Source: Rhodospirillales bacterium (lineage in GTDB: Bacteria; Pseudomonadota; Alphaproteobacteria; Rhodospirillales; Casp-alpha2). Taken from it: DNA of 7,092 nucleotides. Below the pieces are notes generated by a model, which worked only from the letters and a program-made list of their open reading frames with translations, did no database searches and was not told the DNA's origin. How positions within the stretch are numbered: the first letter of the stretch is position 1; each line of letters opens with the position of its first letter. This document shows, one piece after another, positions 1-6,580 of the stretch. Position numbers and translations under genes: made by a program. The stretch lies in the NCBI GenBank assembly GCA_021775275.1, contig JAJFIE010000204.1:1-7092 (forward strand), written 5' to 3'.

Positions 1-349
1 GGGTGCCGCACGCCATGCCGATGGCGATGGCCATAAAGACGAACACTAAATCTCTGGAATCTTTGACAGGGTTTCTGAAGCGCACAATTGACATCGCGCC
101 AACAAGGGCAAATGCCCTCGCAATATTTGAACCAATGATAATCATGATCAACGCAATTGTAGCACTGATCAGAATCATTGAGTGAACGAACGTCCGCGAA
201 TACGAATGTCCCGAATGGGTGTGGATGTACGCCTTGCTGAGCAAGAAAGAGTAGATTGCACTGGAAAACAACGCCATGACGATATCAATCACCGTGATTG
301 CAGCAACAACGTTGGCGTCCTGTGCTATTTGTTTTAAAAACTCGTCCAA
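1..349 (-). CDS. DUF4956 family membrane protein, N-terminal part (runs off window)
   Basis: Reading the minus strand from 349 to the window edge gives 116 residues with no stop, so the gene is cut at its 3' end. After a short soluble head (MDEFLKQIAQDAN) there is a hydrophobic helix at about residues 14-36, a polar loop rich in His and Ser (YIHTHSGHSYSRTF, about 41-54), a second helix at about 55-73, and the stretch ARAFALVGAMSIVRFRN with a following K-D-x-R-D motif, then the start of a third helix. This SRTF / GA-SI-RFR / KD-RD pattern is what I recognise as DUF4956, a family of integral membrane proteins of unknown function, often found near VTC-type polyphosphate polymerase or CotH genes; neither partner is visible here. 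The start is a TTG, chosen because GAGGAG lies 9 nt upstream and an in-frame stop lies just before. It has no obvious link to the N-methyl genes to the right. Confidence 0.8.
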   Translation of the reverse strand, partial: MDEFLKQIAQDANVVAAITVIDIVMALFSSAIYSFLLSKAYIHTHSGHSYSRTFVHSMILISATIALIMIIIGSNIARAFALVGAMSIVRFRNPVKDSRDLVFVFMAIAIGMACGT

Positions 350-358
350 TACTCTGCT

Positions 359-364
359 CTCCTC
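359..364 (-). promoter_or_regulatory. Ribosome binding site for the DUF4956 gene
   Basis: GAGGAG on the minus strand, 9 nt before the TTG at 349-347. It decides the start: no ATG or GTG lies in frame between the upstream stop and this TTG, and the next in-frame ATG falls inside the first predicted membrane helix. Confidence 0.6.
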
Positions 365-503
365 AAATATGATCTAGCCTCGAAATTAGTAATACGGGCC
401 ATCAAACATATATCGTCTGCTATTCATGCATTCGAGTCTAGAAGCCTGTAGTCTTTTTCGTTTCACTCGGAAGACAAGGCCACAGTACGCACGCATTGGC
501 CCC

Positions 504-722
504 ATGCAGACCCCGGTCGGCCCCTGTTTTGTATGCCGGGGCGCTGATGATACCTGGTGGATCGAACACGCGGACAACGGCGCAGTGTTCGTGAAAACCA
601 ATATTTCAGGGCGTCTGTCGAATCTAACGCTAGGCGGGGATAAACCAACAGCCACGCTGCCAAATACCGAGGATGGAAGTTATTCGATATCCTTCCCCTC
701 TCACGGAACTACGTTTGCCTAG
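504..722 (+). CDS. Doubtful small hypothetical protein (72 aa)
   Basis: I do not recognise this protein. The frame is open from 426 (98 aa), but the first 26 residues are rich in Arg, Ser and Phe and look unlike a protein start. An internal ATG at 504 gives 72 aa beginning MQTPVGPCFVCRGADD. From there the codons end more often in G or C, like the real genes nearby, and the product is mildly acidic with a CxxC pair (Cys8 and Cys11), a Trp-Trp pair and a Ser/Thr/Gly-rich tail. Neither start has a Shine-Dalgarno sequence. It ends 4 bp before the convergent methyltransferase stop. It could be a real small gene, the remnant of a larger one, or chance. An overlapping minus-strand ORF (386-655) looks worse. 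Only comparative data would settle it. Confidence 0.25.
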   Translation: MQTPVGPCFVCRGADDTWWIEHADNGAVFVKTNISGRLSNLTLGGDKPTATLPNTEDGSYSISFPSHGTTFA

Positions 723-726
723 CGAC

Positions 727-1554
727 CTAGGTTTTCTGGGCAGCCACCCTGATACCGCCGAGTTTTCCACTGGAAAAATAGCGGTCAACAACCTCATAGA
801 ATGAACGCAGGTTGCTAACCACATCCTCGCCATGGACCCGCACATGTCGGCCTTTTTGTTGTTCGTAGGCTTCGATTCGTTCTCCGGAAAACTCGGTCCA
901 GTCATCCGACATGTCTTCGCTGAAAACCGAGGAGAACCCGGCACCTTCAAGGTTCGATTCATACGTCGGCAATTCCACCAGATGGTTGGCATAAATTTCC
1001 GTTGAAAGCTCGGACCATTCATCGTCACTGAAGGGTTGCCGACTGGTCAAATCTTCGGTGAAGAACGATCCGCCTGGATTGAGCACGCCAAAGCTCTTTT
1101 GCAACAGGGCGTCGTGGTCGTGAATATGATACAACGCCAGCCAACTGACGATGGCATCAAAGGTTTGCCCGCCCCAGTCGTGGGTCAGAAAATCACCGCA
1201 AACATGAATAACCTTGTCGGAAAGGCCACACCGTCTGGTCAGGTCCGAGGCGAGTTCGTTCTGGTCGGATTGCAATTCGAGCGCCGTTACTGTTGCGCCG
1301 GTCTTGTTCGCAATATGCCGCGCAGGTCCGCCAATTCCCGATCCGATTTCCAGAACGGACATACTGGAATTTATGCCGAGTTCGCTTATGGAATGGTCGA
1401 CGGCTTCAGTGCCGTGATAATGCAGTTGATCAAAACTGCTCAGTTCCTCAACCATCAGAACATCGGACTCATCTTTGCCGAGTTCACGCAGCTCGTTGAA
1501 AACCCGATCAACATGAGTGTAAAGCTTCATGGATTTAATATCTGAATTCTGCAT
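727..1554 (-). CDS. Class I SAM-dependent methyltransferase (possibly small-amine N-methyltransferase type)
   Basis: A 275-residue soluble protein with a Rossmann methyltransferase core. Motif I is VLEIGSGIGGPARH (residues 67-80), the SAM-binding glycine loop; the acidic end of strand 2 is Glu93 in TALELQ; CGD at 119-121 is the next SAM-contacting strand; FDAIVSWLALYHI (132-144) is the motif IV region and LNPGG (158-162) the turn before strand 5. A helical N-terminus with DQLHYHGTEAVD (42-53) precedes the core. The GIGGPAR form of motif I is typical of sarcosine/dimethylglycine N-methyltransferases and relatives, which suggests a small-amine substrate, but this is inference. The start at 1554 is chosen because GGAG lies 10 nt upstream; an internal ATG at 1530 has no ribosome binding site, and the frame extending to 1830 crosses the divergent promoter region. 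It is transcribed away from the MttB-type gene, so the two may share control. Confidence 0.85.
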   Translation of the reverse strand: MQNSDIKSMKLYTHVDRVFNELRELGKDESDVLMVEELSSFDQLHYHGTEAVDHSISELGINSSMSVLEIGSGIGGPARHIANKTGATVTALELQSDQNELASDLTRRCGLSDKVIHVCGDFLTHDWGGQTFDAIVSWLALYHIHDHDALLQKSFGVLNPGGSFFTEDLTSRQPFSDDEWSELSTEIYANHLVELPTYESNLEGAGFSSVFSEDMSDDWTEFSGERIEAYEQQKGRHVRVHGEDVVSNLRSFYEVVDRYFSSGKLGGIRVAAQKT

Positions 1555-1631
1555 TAGAATGAGGCTCCAGAGGAAAGCTGCTGAAAGATTCGCGAACGGC
1601 TCAAAAAAACAGTTGGACGCCATCTTAACGC

Positions 1632-1639
1632 GATCACAG
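1632..1639. repeat. Extra half-site GATCACAG
   Basis: This repeats eight bases of the palindrome core (1696-1703) in the same orientation, 64 bp away, close to six helical turns. It could be a weaker second site that allows looping, or chance, since 8 bp is short. Confidence 0.25.
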
Positions 1640-1689
1640 AGGGATGCTGAAAATAAATGTTCTGTTCTCGATAAATATCCTATAACATC

Positions 1690-1705
1690 AACTGTGATCA
1701 CAGTT
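1690..1705. repeat. Perfect 16-bp palindrome AACTGTGATCACAGTT, candidate operator
   Basis: The sequence reads identically on both strands over 16 bp and symmetry breaks at the next pair. It sits 135 bp from the methyltransferase start and 166 bp from the MttB-type start, so one bound dimer could control both directions. FCD-type GntR regulators bind short palindromes of this size, and one is encoded at the end of the operon; the assignment to it is inference. A CRP-like protein is less likely, because the TGTGA and TCACA arms abut with no 6-bp spacer. Confidence 0.5.
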
Positions 1706-1857
1706 CGTGGCCAGATTTTTCTTCGTCTCAGCCATGTTATGAGGACAGTTATGGGAATTCCCGCCGGGTTGTGGATGAGGGGGCAATATAAACCTCCCTG
1801 TTTCGCCAAGTTGAATTGCGAAACCCGCACCCATGGAAACTGTCGTTCAATTCAGGC

Positions 1858-1862
1858 GGAGG
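1858..1862 (+). promoter_or_regulatory. Ribosome binding site of the MttB-type gene
   Basis: GGAGG, 9 nt before the ATG at 1872. It selects this start over the in-frame ATG at 1833, which has no such site and would add 13 residues. Confidence 0.75.
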
Positions 1863-1871
1863 AAATCACAA

Positions 1872-3395
1872 ATGGCAAGGCGAAGCACACGGCGTGACCG
1901 GCGGGAACGCTCTGGTGGTCTGACGCAGGCACCGTTCCAGGCGCTCAAAAACCCCTACGCACCGCTGGAAGTCCTGTCCCAGGATCAAATTGAGGTGATT
2001 CATCACGCCTCGTTGCGCATTCTGAAAGAAATCGGCATGCGGGTCATGGACCCGGATTCCCGCCGGCGGTTAAAAGCCATTGGATGCGACGTCGATGAGA
2101 GCACCGAGCGTGTGCGGTTTGACCCGGCACTGGTCGTTGAGTTGATCACTGGCCTGCCCCCGGAATATACGGCCCTTGCCCGAAACCGTGACAAGAACCT
2201 GATCGTGGGGGGGAACAACATTATCTTTTCCACCGTGGTCGGGCCGTCGTTCGTCAATGACCTGGACCGCGGACGCCGTCCGGGTACTTATGATGAGTTA
2301 TGCGATTTCATTAAAGTCGCGCACGGTCTCAACATCATCCATCAGGACGGCGGCGGCGGGTTCGAACCCATGGATTTGCCCCCTGAATCCCGCCACATGG
2401 ACATGATGTACGCACAGATTACCCTGACCGATAAAGGCTGGCAGCCCTGCTGGCTGAACAGCCGCGCACGCGCGACCGATGTCATCGAGATGACCTGCAT
2501 CGCCTTAGGGATCAGCCGCGATGAGCTGTCCAACATCCCGACCATTGCCGCAGGCGTGAATACAAACTCGCCCCTGTTGCTTGATGCTGAACTGGCGGAA
2601 GGACTGGTGGTCATGGCCGAAGCCGGTCAGCCCGTCGATATCACACCGTTCACCATGGCGGGCGCCATGAGCCCCGTCCCACTGGCGGGAACCCTGGCCC
2701 AGCAGAACGCGGAAGTCCTGGCGGGTTTTGTTCTGGTGCAGGCGGTCCGGCGGGGCTGCCCCTGCGTCTACGGGCATTTTTCCACCAACGTCGATATGAA
2801 AACCGGCTCGCCTGCTTTCGGCACACCCGAATACACCAAGACCACCCTGGCGTCGGGCCAGATGGCGCGGTTCTACGGGGTTCCGTTCCGCTCCAGCAAT
2901 ACAACGGCGTCTTCCGTGGCGGACGCCCAGGCGGCCTATGAGAGTGAAATGTCGCTGTGGGGAACCGTCATGGCGCACACCAATCTGGTGCTTCATGCGG
3001 CCGGATGGCTGGAAGGCGGACTGACCGCATCGTTCGAAAAGCTTATTCTGGATGCGGAGATGCTACAACTCATCGCGGGCGTGCTGGAGCCTATTGAAGT
3101 TAATGAAAGCACCCTGGCATTCGAGGCCGTCGAGGAAGTTGGCCCCGGCGGGCATTTCTTCGCCGCCGCCGACACCCTGGAGCGGTACGAAACCGCCTTC
3201 TACGCGCCGTTGGTTTCTGACTGGCGTAACTTTGAAACCTGGGAAGAGGATGGTGCAAAAACCGCCACGGAACGGGCCAATGGTATCTGGAAGCAACTGC
3301 TCGCGGATTATGAAAAACCGCCCATCGACCCGGCTATCGAGGAAGAACTACAGGCCTATATGGCGAAGCGCAAAGAGGAAATTTTCCGATCATGA
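1872..3395 (+). CDS. MttB-family (trimethylamine methyltransferase-like) protein, non-pyrrolysine
   Basis: A 507-residue soluble protein of the MttB/COG5598 family, which demethylates methylamines or quaternary amines and passes the methyl to a corrinoid protein in characterised members. The basic N-terminus (MARRSTRRDRRERSGG) and the helix starting LSQDQIEVIHHASLRILKEIG (about 35-55) are typical. Family hallmarks are DITPFTMAGAMSPVPLAGTL (256-275) followed by AQQNAEVLAGFVL, and near the end VGPGGHFFAAADTLERY (423-439) with FYAPLVSDW (443-451). The frame has no in-frame stop, so the pyrrolysine of archaeal MttB (residue 334 there, expected around 335-350 here) is absent. The protein therefore belongs with the non-pyrrolysine homologues, one of which (MtgB) uses glycine betaine. 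The substrate here is unknown; a quaternary amine is the best guess. Its stop overlaps the start of the next gene by 4 nt (ATGA), indicating translational coupling. No corrinoid protein gene is in the window. Confidence 0.9.
   Translation: MARRSTRRDRRERSGGLTQAPFQALKNPYAPLEVLSQDQIEVIHHASLRILKEIGMRVMDPDSRRRLKAIGCDVDESTERVRFDPALVVELITGLPPEYTALARNRDKNLIVGGNNIIFSTVVGPSFVNDLDRGRRPGTYDELCDFIKVAHGLNIIHQDGGGGFEPMDLPPESRHMDMMYAQITLTDKGWQPCWLNSRARATDVIEMTCIALGISRDELSNIPTIAAGVNTNSPLLLDAELAEGLVVMAEAGQPVDITPFTMAGAMSPVPLAGTLAQQNAEVLAGFVLVQAVRRGCPCVYGHFSTNVDMKTGSPAFGTPEYTKTTLASGQMARFYGVPFRSSNTTASSVADAQAAYESEMSLWGTVMAHTNLVLHAAGWLEGGLTASFEKLILDAEMLQLIAGVLEPIEVNESTLAFEAVEEVGPGGHFFAAADTLERYETAFYAPLVSDWRNFETWEEDGAKTATERANGIWKQLLADYEKPPIDPAIEEELQAYMAKRKEEIFRS
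3375..3380 (+). promoter_or_regulatory. Ribosome binding site inside the end of the MttB-type gene
   Basis: GAGGAA, 11 nt before the ATG at 3392, lies within the last codons of the upstream gene, consistent with coupled translation across the ATGA overlap. Confidence 0.5.
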
Positions 3396-5809
3396 GAACC
3401 ACAGCGAGAGTCGTCGTCATCGGCGGCGGCGTCACCGGATGCAGCATCCTCTACCATCTCGCAAAGATGGGCTGGACGGATTGTGTATTGATCGAACGTC
3501 AGGAGCTGACATCCGGCTCGTCGTGGCACGCAGCAGGAGGCCTGTTTACGGTTCTCGGCCCCAATCCCGTCGCCCAAATCCACAAGTATACCTTTGATAT
3601 GTATTCGGAACTGGAAGCCGCCGGGTACAACTGTGGCTTCCACCACACCGGTGGTATCGTGTTATGCCGGTCTGAAGATGAAATGGATTCCGCCAGGCTG
3701 GTGCAAAGCGCCGTTCGAAGGCTCGGCATCGAGGCCCACTTTGTCTCCCTGGCGGAAGCAAAAGAACGCACACCCATACTGGACACCTCTCCACTGGTCG
3801 GTGCGTTGTGGGAGGTTGATGGCGGCCATGTGGACCCGGCCAGTGCAACCCAGTCTTTTGCACAAGCCGCCCGTGATCTCGGCGCAACAATCTATCGGCA
3901 CGCCCCTGTGATCGAAACCAACCAGATGGCCAATGGGCATTGGCAGGTAGTCACCGAAAGCGGCGCCATTGAAGCCGAGTTCCTGGTCAATGCCGCTGGT
4001 CTCTGGGGACGCGAGGTTGCGGCGTTGGCGGACATCAAACTACCGCTCGTGCCGGTGGAACATCACTATCTGGTAACCGAAAACATTGCTGAAATCGAAG
4101 CTCTGGATTTTGAGCTACCACAGATTAATGACAACGAAACCAACGTCTATGCCCGACAGGAAGGCATGGGGTTGTTGGTCGGGGCCTATGAAGACAAATG
4201 CCATCACTGGGCCACCGACGGCACGCCGCTGGATTTCGGCCATGAGCTTCTGCCCAATGATCTCGACCGCATGATGTGGAATTTCGAGAAATCCATTGAG
4301 GTCATGCCCTGTCTGGCGGACGCGGGCGTCAAAAGGATCATCAACGGTCCCATGATTTTCTCGCCGGACCTGGGCCCGCTGATCGGCCCGCACCCGGATC
4401 TCACAAATTACTTCTGCGCCAATGGCGTGATGAAGGGCTTTAACGAGGGCGCCGGGATCGGCAAGGTGCTGGCCGAATGGATGATCGAAGGCGAGCCGTC
4501 CTTTGATATGTCCATGTGGGACGTCGCCCGTTTCGGTGACTGGGTGAGCAGCGACTACACCAGGGCGCGGACCGCCTACTACTATGAACACCGATCCCAC
4601 AGCGTCTATCCATCGGAAGAAGTGGAAGCCGGACGACCACTGGGCACAACGCCCGTGCATGATCGGCTGGTCGCGGCCAACGGTGTATTCGGTCAGGCCT
4701 ACGGCGTCGAGCACCCCAACTGGTTTGCCCCCGACGGCGTCGAGCCAAAAGATAACAAAACCTATCGTCGCCCGAACTGGTTCGAACACGTCAACAACGA
4801 ATGCCGGGTTATCCGCAATTCAGTGGGTCTCATGGAATTCTCCGCCATGTCCAAGCTGGAGGTTAGTGGACCCGGTGCAGAGGCCTGGCTGAATTTCATG
4901 CTGAGCAACCGGGTGCCGGACGAACCGGGCGGTACGGTGCTCTCTCAGATGTTCAGTGAAAAAGGCAGCATGATCGGTGATTTTTCTGTCAGTTGTGTGG
5001 CAGCGAATCGCTACATGTTATTCAGCGCCGATTTCATGCAACTCTATTACCTCAGGCATTTCAGGAACCACCTGCCCGACAGCAGCGTGACCATTCGTAA
5101 CCTGTCCCCTGACCTCGCCGGTCTCCACATCGCAGGCCCTGCGGCACAGGAGTTATTGGGAAGCATTGCTGATGGCGATGTCAGCACCACTACCTTTCCC
5201 TTCATGAACAACAGGATTATGGGCGTAGGCAACGTGCCGGATGTGATGGTCGTCCGCATCTCTTATACCGGGGAGACAGGGTACGAGCTTTATTGCCCCA
5301 GAGAACACCAACTTCCCCTGTTCGATGCCCTGGTTAGTGCCGGAAAATCTGTGGACCTTGGCTTTGTCGGCACACGGTCGTTGATGGCCACACGGCTGGA
5401 AAAAAACTTCCCCGCCTGGGAACTGGAACTGTCGCCTGACTACACCATTTACGAGGCCGGCGTGCAGATGTTTACGAAGTTCGACAAGGGTGATTTCATC
5501 GGCCGTGACGCCGTGCTGGCACAAAGGGATTCCCCGTTGCGCGAAGTTCGCACCGCGTTCACCATTGATGTCGATAACGCTGACACATGGGGGGACGAAG
5601 CGATCTTCCGGGATGGTGAATGGGTCGGTTACGTCACCTCTGGCGGTTACGGCGCACATGTGGATGAAAGCATCGCCCTTGGCTACGTGCTGCCGGATGC
5701 TTTCGAAGAGGAGGCCGGATTCACCATCGAGATTCTCGGCGATATGCGCCCCGCTGTTTTACACATCACGCCACTCTACGACCCCACAGGGAGCCGTATG
5801 CGAAGCTAG
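3392..5809 (+). CDS. Dimethylglycine/sarcosine dehydrogenase-like FAD enzyme with GcvT domain
   Basis: An 805-residue fusion, full length for the DMGDH/SARDH family. The N-terminal half is a DAO-type flavin oxidase: VVVIGGGVTG (7-16) binds the FAD ADP moiety, and His46 in SGSSWHAAGG (41-50) matches the histidine that carries covalent FAD in DMGDH and SARDH. HHY (224-226) and Tyr266 in VGAYE fall where the family has its His and Tyr active-site residues. NGPMIFSPDLGPLIGP (318-333) is the second FAD-binding region. The C-terminal half is GcvT-like: Asp530 in GSMIGDFSV matches the GcvT catalytic Asp, followed by YTGETGYELY (625-634), a Leu-Glu-Lys and DFIGRDA segment (669-707), and YVTSGGYG (747-754). 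The family removes an N-methyl group oxidatively and transfers it to tetrahydrofolate as 5,10-methylene-THF. No signal peptide is seen, so it should be cytoplasmic. The residues visible do not tell dimethylglycine from sarcosine or another N-methyl amine. Confidence 0.92.
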   Translation: MRTTARVVVIGGGVTGCSILYHLAKMGWTDCVLIERQELTSGSSWHAAGGLFTVLGPNPVAQIHKYTFDMYSELEAAGYNCGFHHTGGIVLCRSEDEMDSARLVQSAVRRLGIEAHFVSLAEAKERTPILDTSPLVGALWEVDGGHVDPASATQSFAQAARDLGATIYRHAPVIETNQMANGHWQVVTESGAIEAEFLVNAAGLWGREVAALADIKLPLVPVEHHYLVTENIAEIEALDFELPQINDNETNVYARQEGMGLLVGAYEDKCHHWATDGTPLDFGHELLPNDLDRMMWNFEKSIEVMPCLADAGVKRIINGPMIFSPDLGPLIGPHPDLTNYFCANGVMKGFNEGAGIGKVLAEWMIEGEPSFDMSMWDVARFGDWVSSDYTRARTAYYYEHRSHSVYPSEEVEAGRPLGTTPVHDRLVAANGVFGQAYGVEHPNWFAPDGVEPKDNKTYRRPNWFEHVNNECRVIRNSVGLMEFSAMSKLEVSGPGAEAWLNFMLSNRVPDEPGGTVLSQMFSEKGSMIGDFSVSCVAANRYMLFSADFMQLYYLRHFRNHLPDSSVTIRNLSPDLAGLHIAGPAAQELLGSIADGDVSTTTFPFMNNRIMGVGNVPDVMVVRISYTGETGYELYCPREHQLPLFDALVSAGKSVDLGFVGTRSLMATRLEKNFPAWELELSPDYTIYEAGVQMFTKFDKGDFIGRDAVLAQRDSPLREVRTAFTIDVDNADTWGDEAIFRDGEWVGYVTSGGYGAHVDESIALGYVLPDAFEEEAGFTIEILGDMRPAVLHITPLYDPTGSRMRS

Positions 5810-5896
5810 TTTTCTATTCCTTCTTATGTGATAGGGTGATTCGCCTCTGACTTTAGAGGACAAAGAAAAATAACAAACGTATAGCGAGGACAACCA
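5810..5896 (+). other. Short gap with weak inverted repeat before the regulator gene
   Basis: This 87-bp gap contains CCTCT (5844-5848) and AGAGG (5855-5859), a 5-bp stem with a 6-nt loop. The bases after it are A-rich, not T-rich, so it is not a normal rho-independent terminator for the operon, and the regulator may be read through from upstream. TGTGAT at 5827-5832 matches one arm of the 1690-1705 palindrome, but its symmetric partner is missing. The regulator's ribosome binding site GAGGA is at 5886-5890, 6 nt before its ATG. Confidence 0.35.
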
Positions 5897-6580
5897 ATGG
5901 TTCAGCGACAGGGCGGCGGCGTGAAGCGGCTTTCACAAACGTCCCTCAATGACCAGATATATCAGAGTCTGAAGTGGTCGCTAATTATTGGTGAATATAC
6001 ACCTGGCAGTGTCCTGTCTATCCGTTCTCTGGCGACAAAAATGGGGACCAGCGCCATGCCTGTGCGCGAAGCGCTGACCCGCCTCGCCTCGGAACGCCTG
6101 CTGCTTTCGTCCGCCAATCGTTCATACCGCGTGGCGGAACTGGAGCCGAAACGGGTGGCGGACCAGTTTTTTGTTCGCGCCCGTCTGGAAGGTATCGCCA
6201 CGTCCCTTGCCGTACCTCACATGACCACACGCCAAATTGACCAGTTGGAAGAACTGGCCAAACAGATGGTCCATGATATCGAGAACGACGATAACGAGAA
6301 CTATATTGTTCGAAACTACAACTTCCATTTTTCCATCTATGCCGCTGCCGGAAATGATGAATTATTCTGGACCATCGAGCGGTTATGGGCGCAAACCGGG
6401 CCGTTCCTGGCCCAGGTCGTACGCGATCAGGACATGCCCGAAGATTGGCAAATCCTGCACACGGAAATTGCCAAGGCGATCCGGGCACGTGATGCGGATT
6501 ATGCTGCTCAACTGATCGAAAAGGATATCAGTTGGAGCACCAATACCTTCCAGGGCATGAGCCAGTCTGGTGAGGATTAG
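5897..6580 (+). CDS. GntR-family transcriptional regulator, FCD type
   Basis: A 227-residue regulator. The N-terminal winged helix is complete: LNDQIYQSLKWSLIIGEYTPG (17-37), LSIRSLATKMGTSAMPVREAL (40-60, the recognition helix region with the conserved PVREAL), and LLLSSANRSYRVAEL (68-82) as the wing. The C-terminal all-helical part fits FCD: a helix with RARLEGIATSLA (94-105), NYNFHFSIYAAAGNDEL (140-156) and LHTEIAKAIRARDADYAAQLI (187-207). FCD proteins usually bind a metal and a small organic acid effector. Here the usual ligand positions Asn140, His144 and His188 are present, but the last histidine position appears to be Asp210. It lies downstream of, and in the same direction as, the MttB and dehydrogenase genes, so it probably regulates them, with a methylated amine or its product as effector. 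Its stop overlaps the convergent gene's stop by 4 bp. Confidence 0.9.
   Translation: MVQRQGGGVKRLSQTSLNDQIYQSLKWSLIIGEYTPGSVLSIRSLATKMGTSAMPVREALTRLASERLLLSSANRSYRVAELEPKRVADQFFVRARLEGIATSLAVPHMTTRQIDQLEELAKQMVHDIENDDNENYIVRNYNFHFSIYAAAGNDELFWTIERLWAQTGPFLAQVVRDQDMPEDWQILHTEIAKAIRARDADYAAQLIEKDISWSTNTFQGMSQSGED

Larger units (their letters stand above)
350..726. other. 377-bp stretch with no convincing gene
   Basis: This lies between the start of the DUF4956 gene and the stop of the methyltransferase gene, and should contain the promoter of the former and the 3' end of the latter. The part at about 365-430 is AT-rich and fits a promoter region for the DUF4956 gene, but I see no convincing -35/-10 pair. 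No strong hairpin followed by a T-run is visible downstream of the methyltransferase stop. The only reading frame that might be real is the short plus-strand ORF described separately. Confidence 0.5.
1555..1871. promoter_or_regulatory. Divergent intergenic control region
   Basis: 317 bp separate the divergent starts of the SAM methyltransferase (minus) and the MttB-type gene (plus). Both promoters must lie here. The region is more AT-rich than the genes. It holds a perfect 16-bp palindrome near its middle and an 8-bp copy of its core half-site about 64 bp to the left. On the plus strand TATAAA at 1787-1792 could be a -10 element, but no good -35 is at the usual distance. A 10-bp palindrome GGGAATTCCC lies at 1753-1762. 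No RNA gene or riboswitch fold was recognised. Confidence 0.6.

Noticed and set aside
3..185. 60-aa plus-strand ORF at the left edge
   Set aside because: Antisense to the DUF4956 signature region, which reads clearly on the minus strand.
1036..1545. 169-aa plus-strand ORF
   Set aside because: It is antisense to the conserved methyltransferase core, including motif I. Shadow ORF.
1690..1705. CRP/FNR-type binding site
   Set aside because: The TGTGA and TCACA arms touch, whereas CRP sites have a 6-bp spacer. The site fits a shorter dimer footprint better.
1555..1830. N-terminal extension of the SAM methyltransferase to 367 aa
   Set aside because: The extra 92 residues have no family-like features, cross the palindrome and the divergent promoter region, and a ribosome binding site favours the start at 1554.
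1833..1871. Earlier ATG start for the MttB-type gene at 1833
   Set aside because: No ribosome binding site, while the ATG at 1872 has GGAGG at good spacing and gives the basic N-terminus usual for the family.
2505..2996. 163-aa minus-strand ORF
   Set aside because: Opposite the conserved MttB core (the PFTMAGAMSP region), with a biased Arg/Gly/His composition. Shadow ORF.
4115..4789. 224-aa minus-strand ORF
   Set aside because: It lies wholly inside the dehydrogenase gene, opposite conserved flavoprotein sequence, and its product has no recognisable motifs: a shadow ORF.
5844..5859. Rho-independent terminator after the dehydrogenase gene
   Set aside because: The stem is only 5 bp and is followed by an A-rich stretch, not a T-run.
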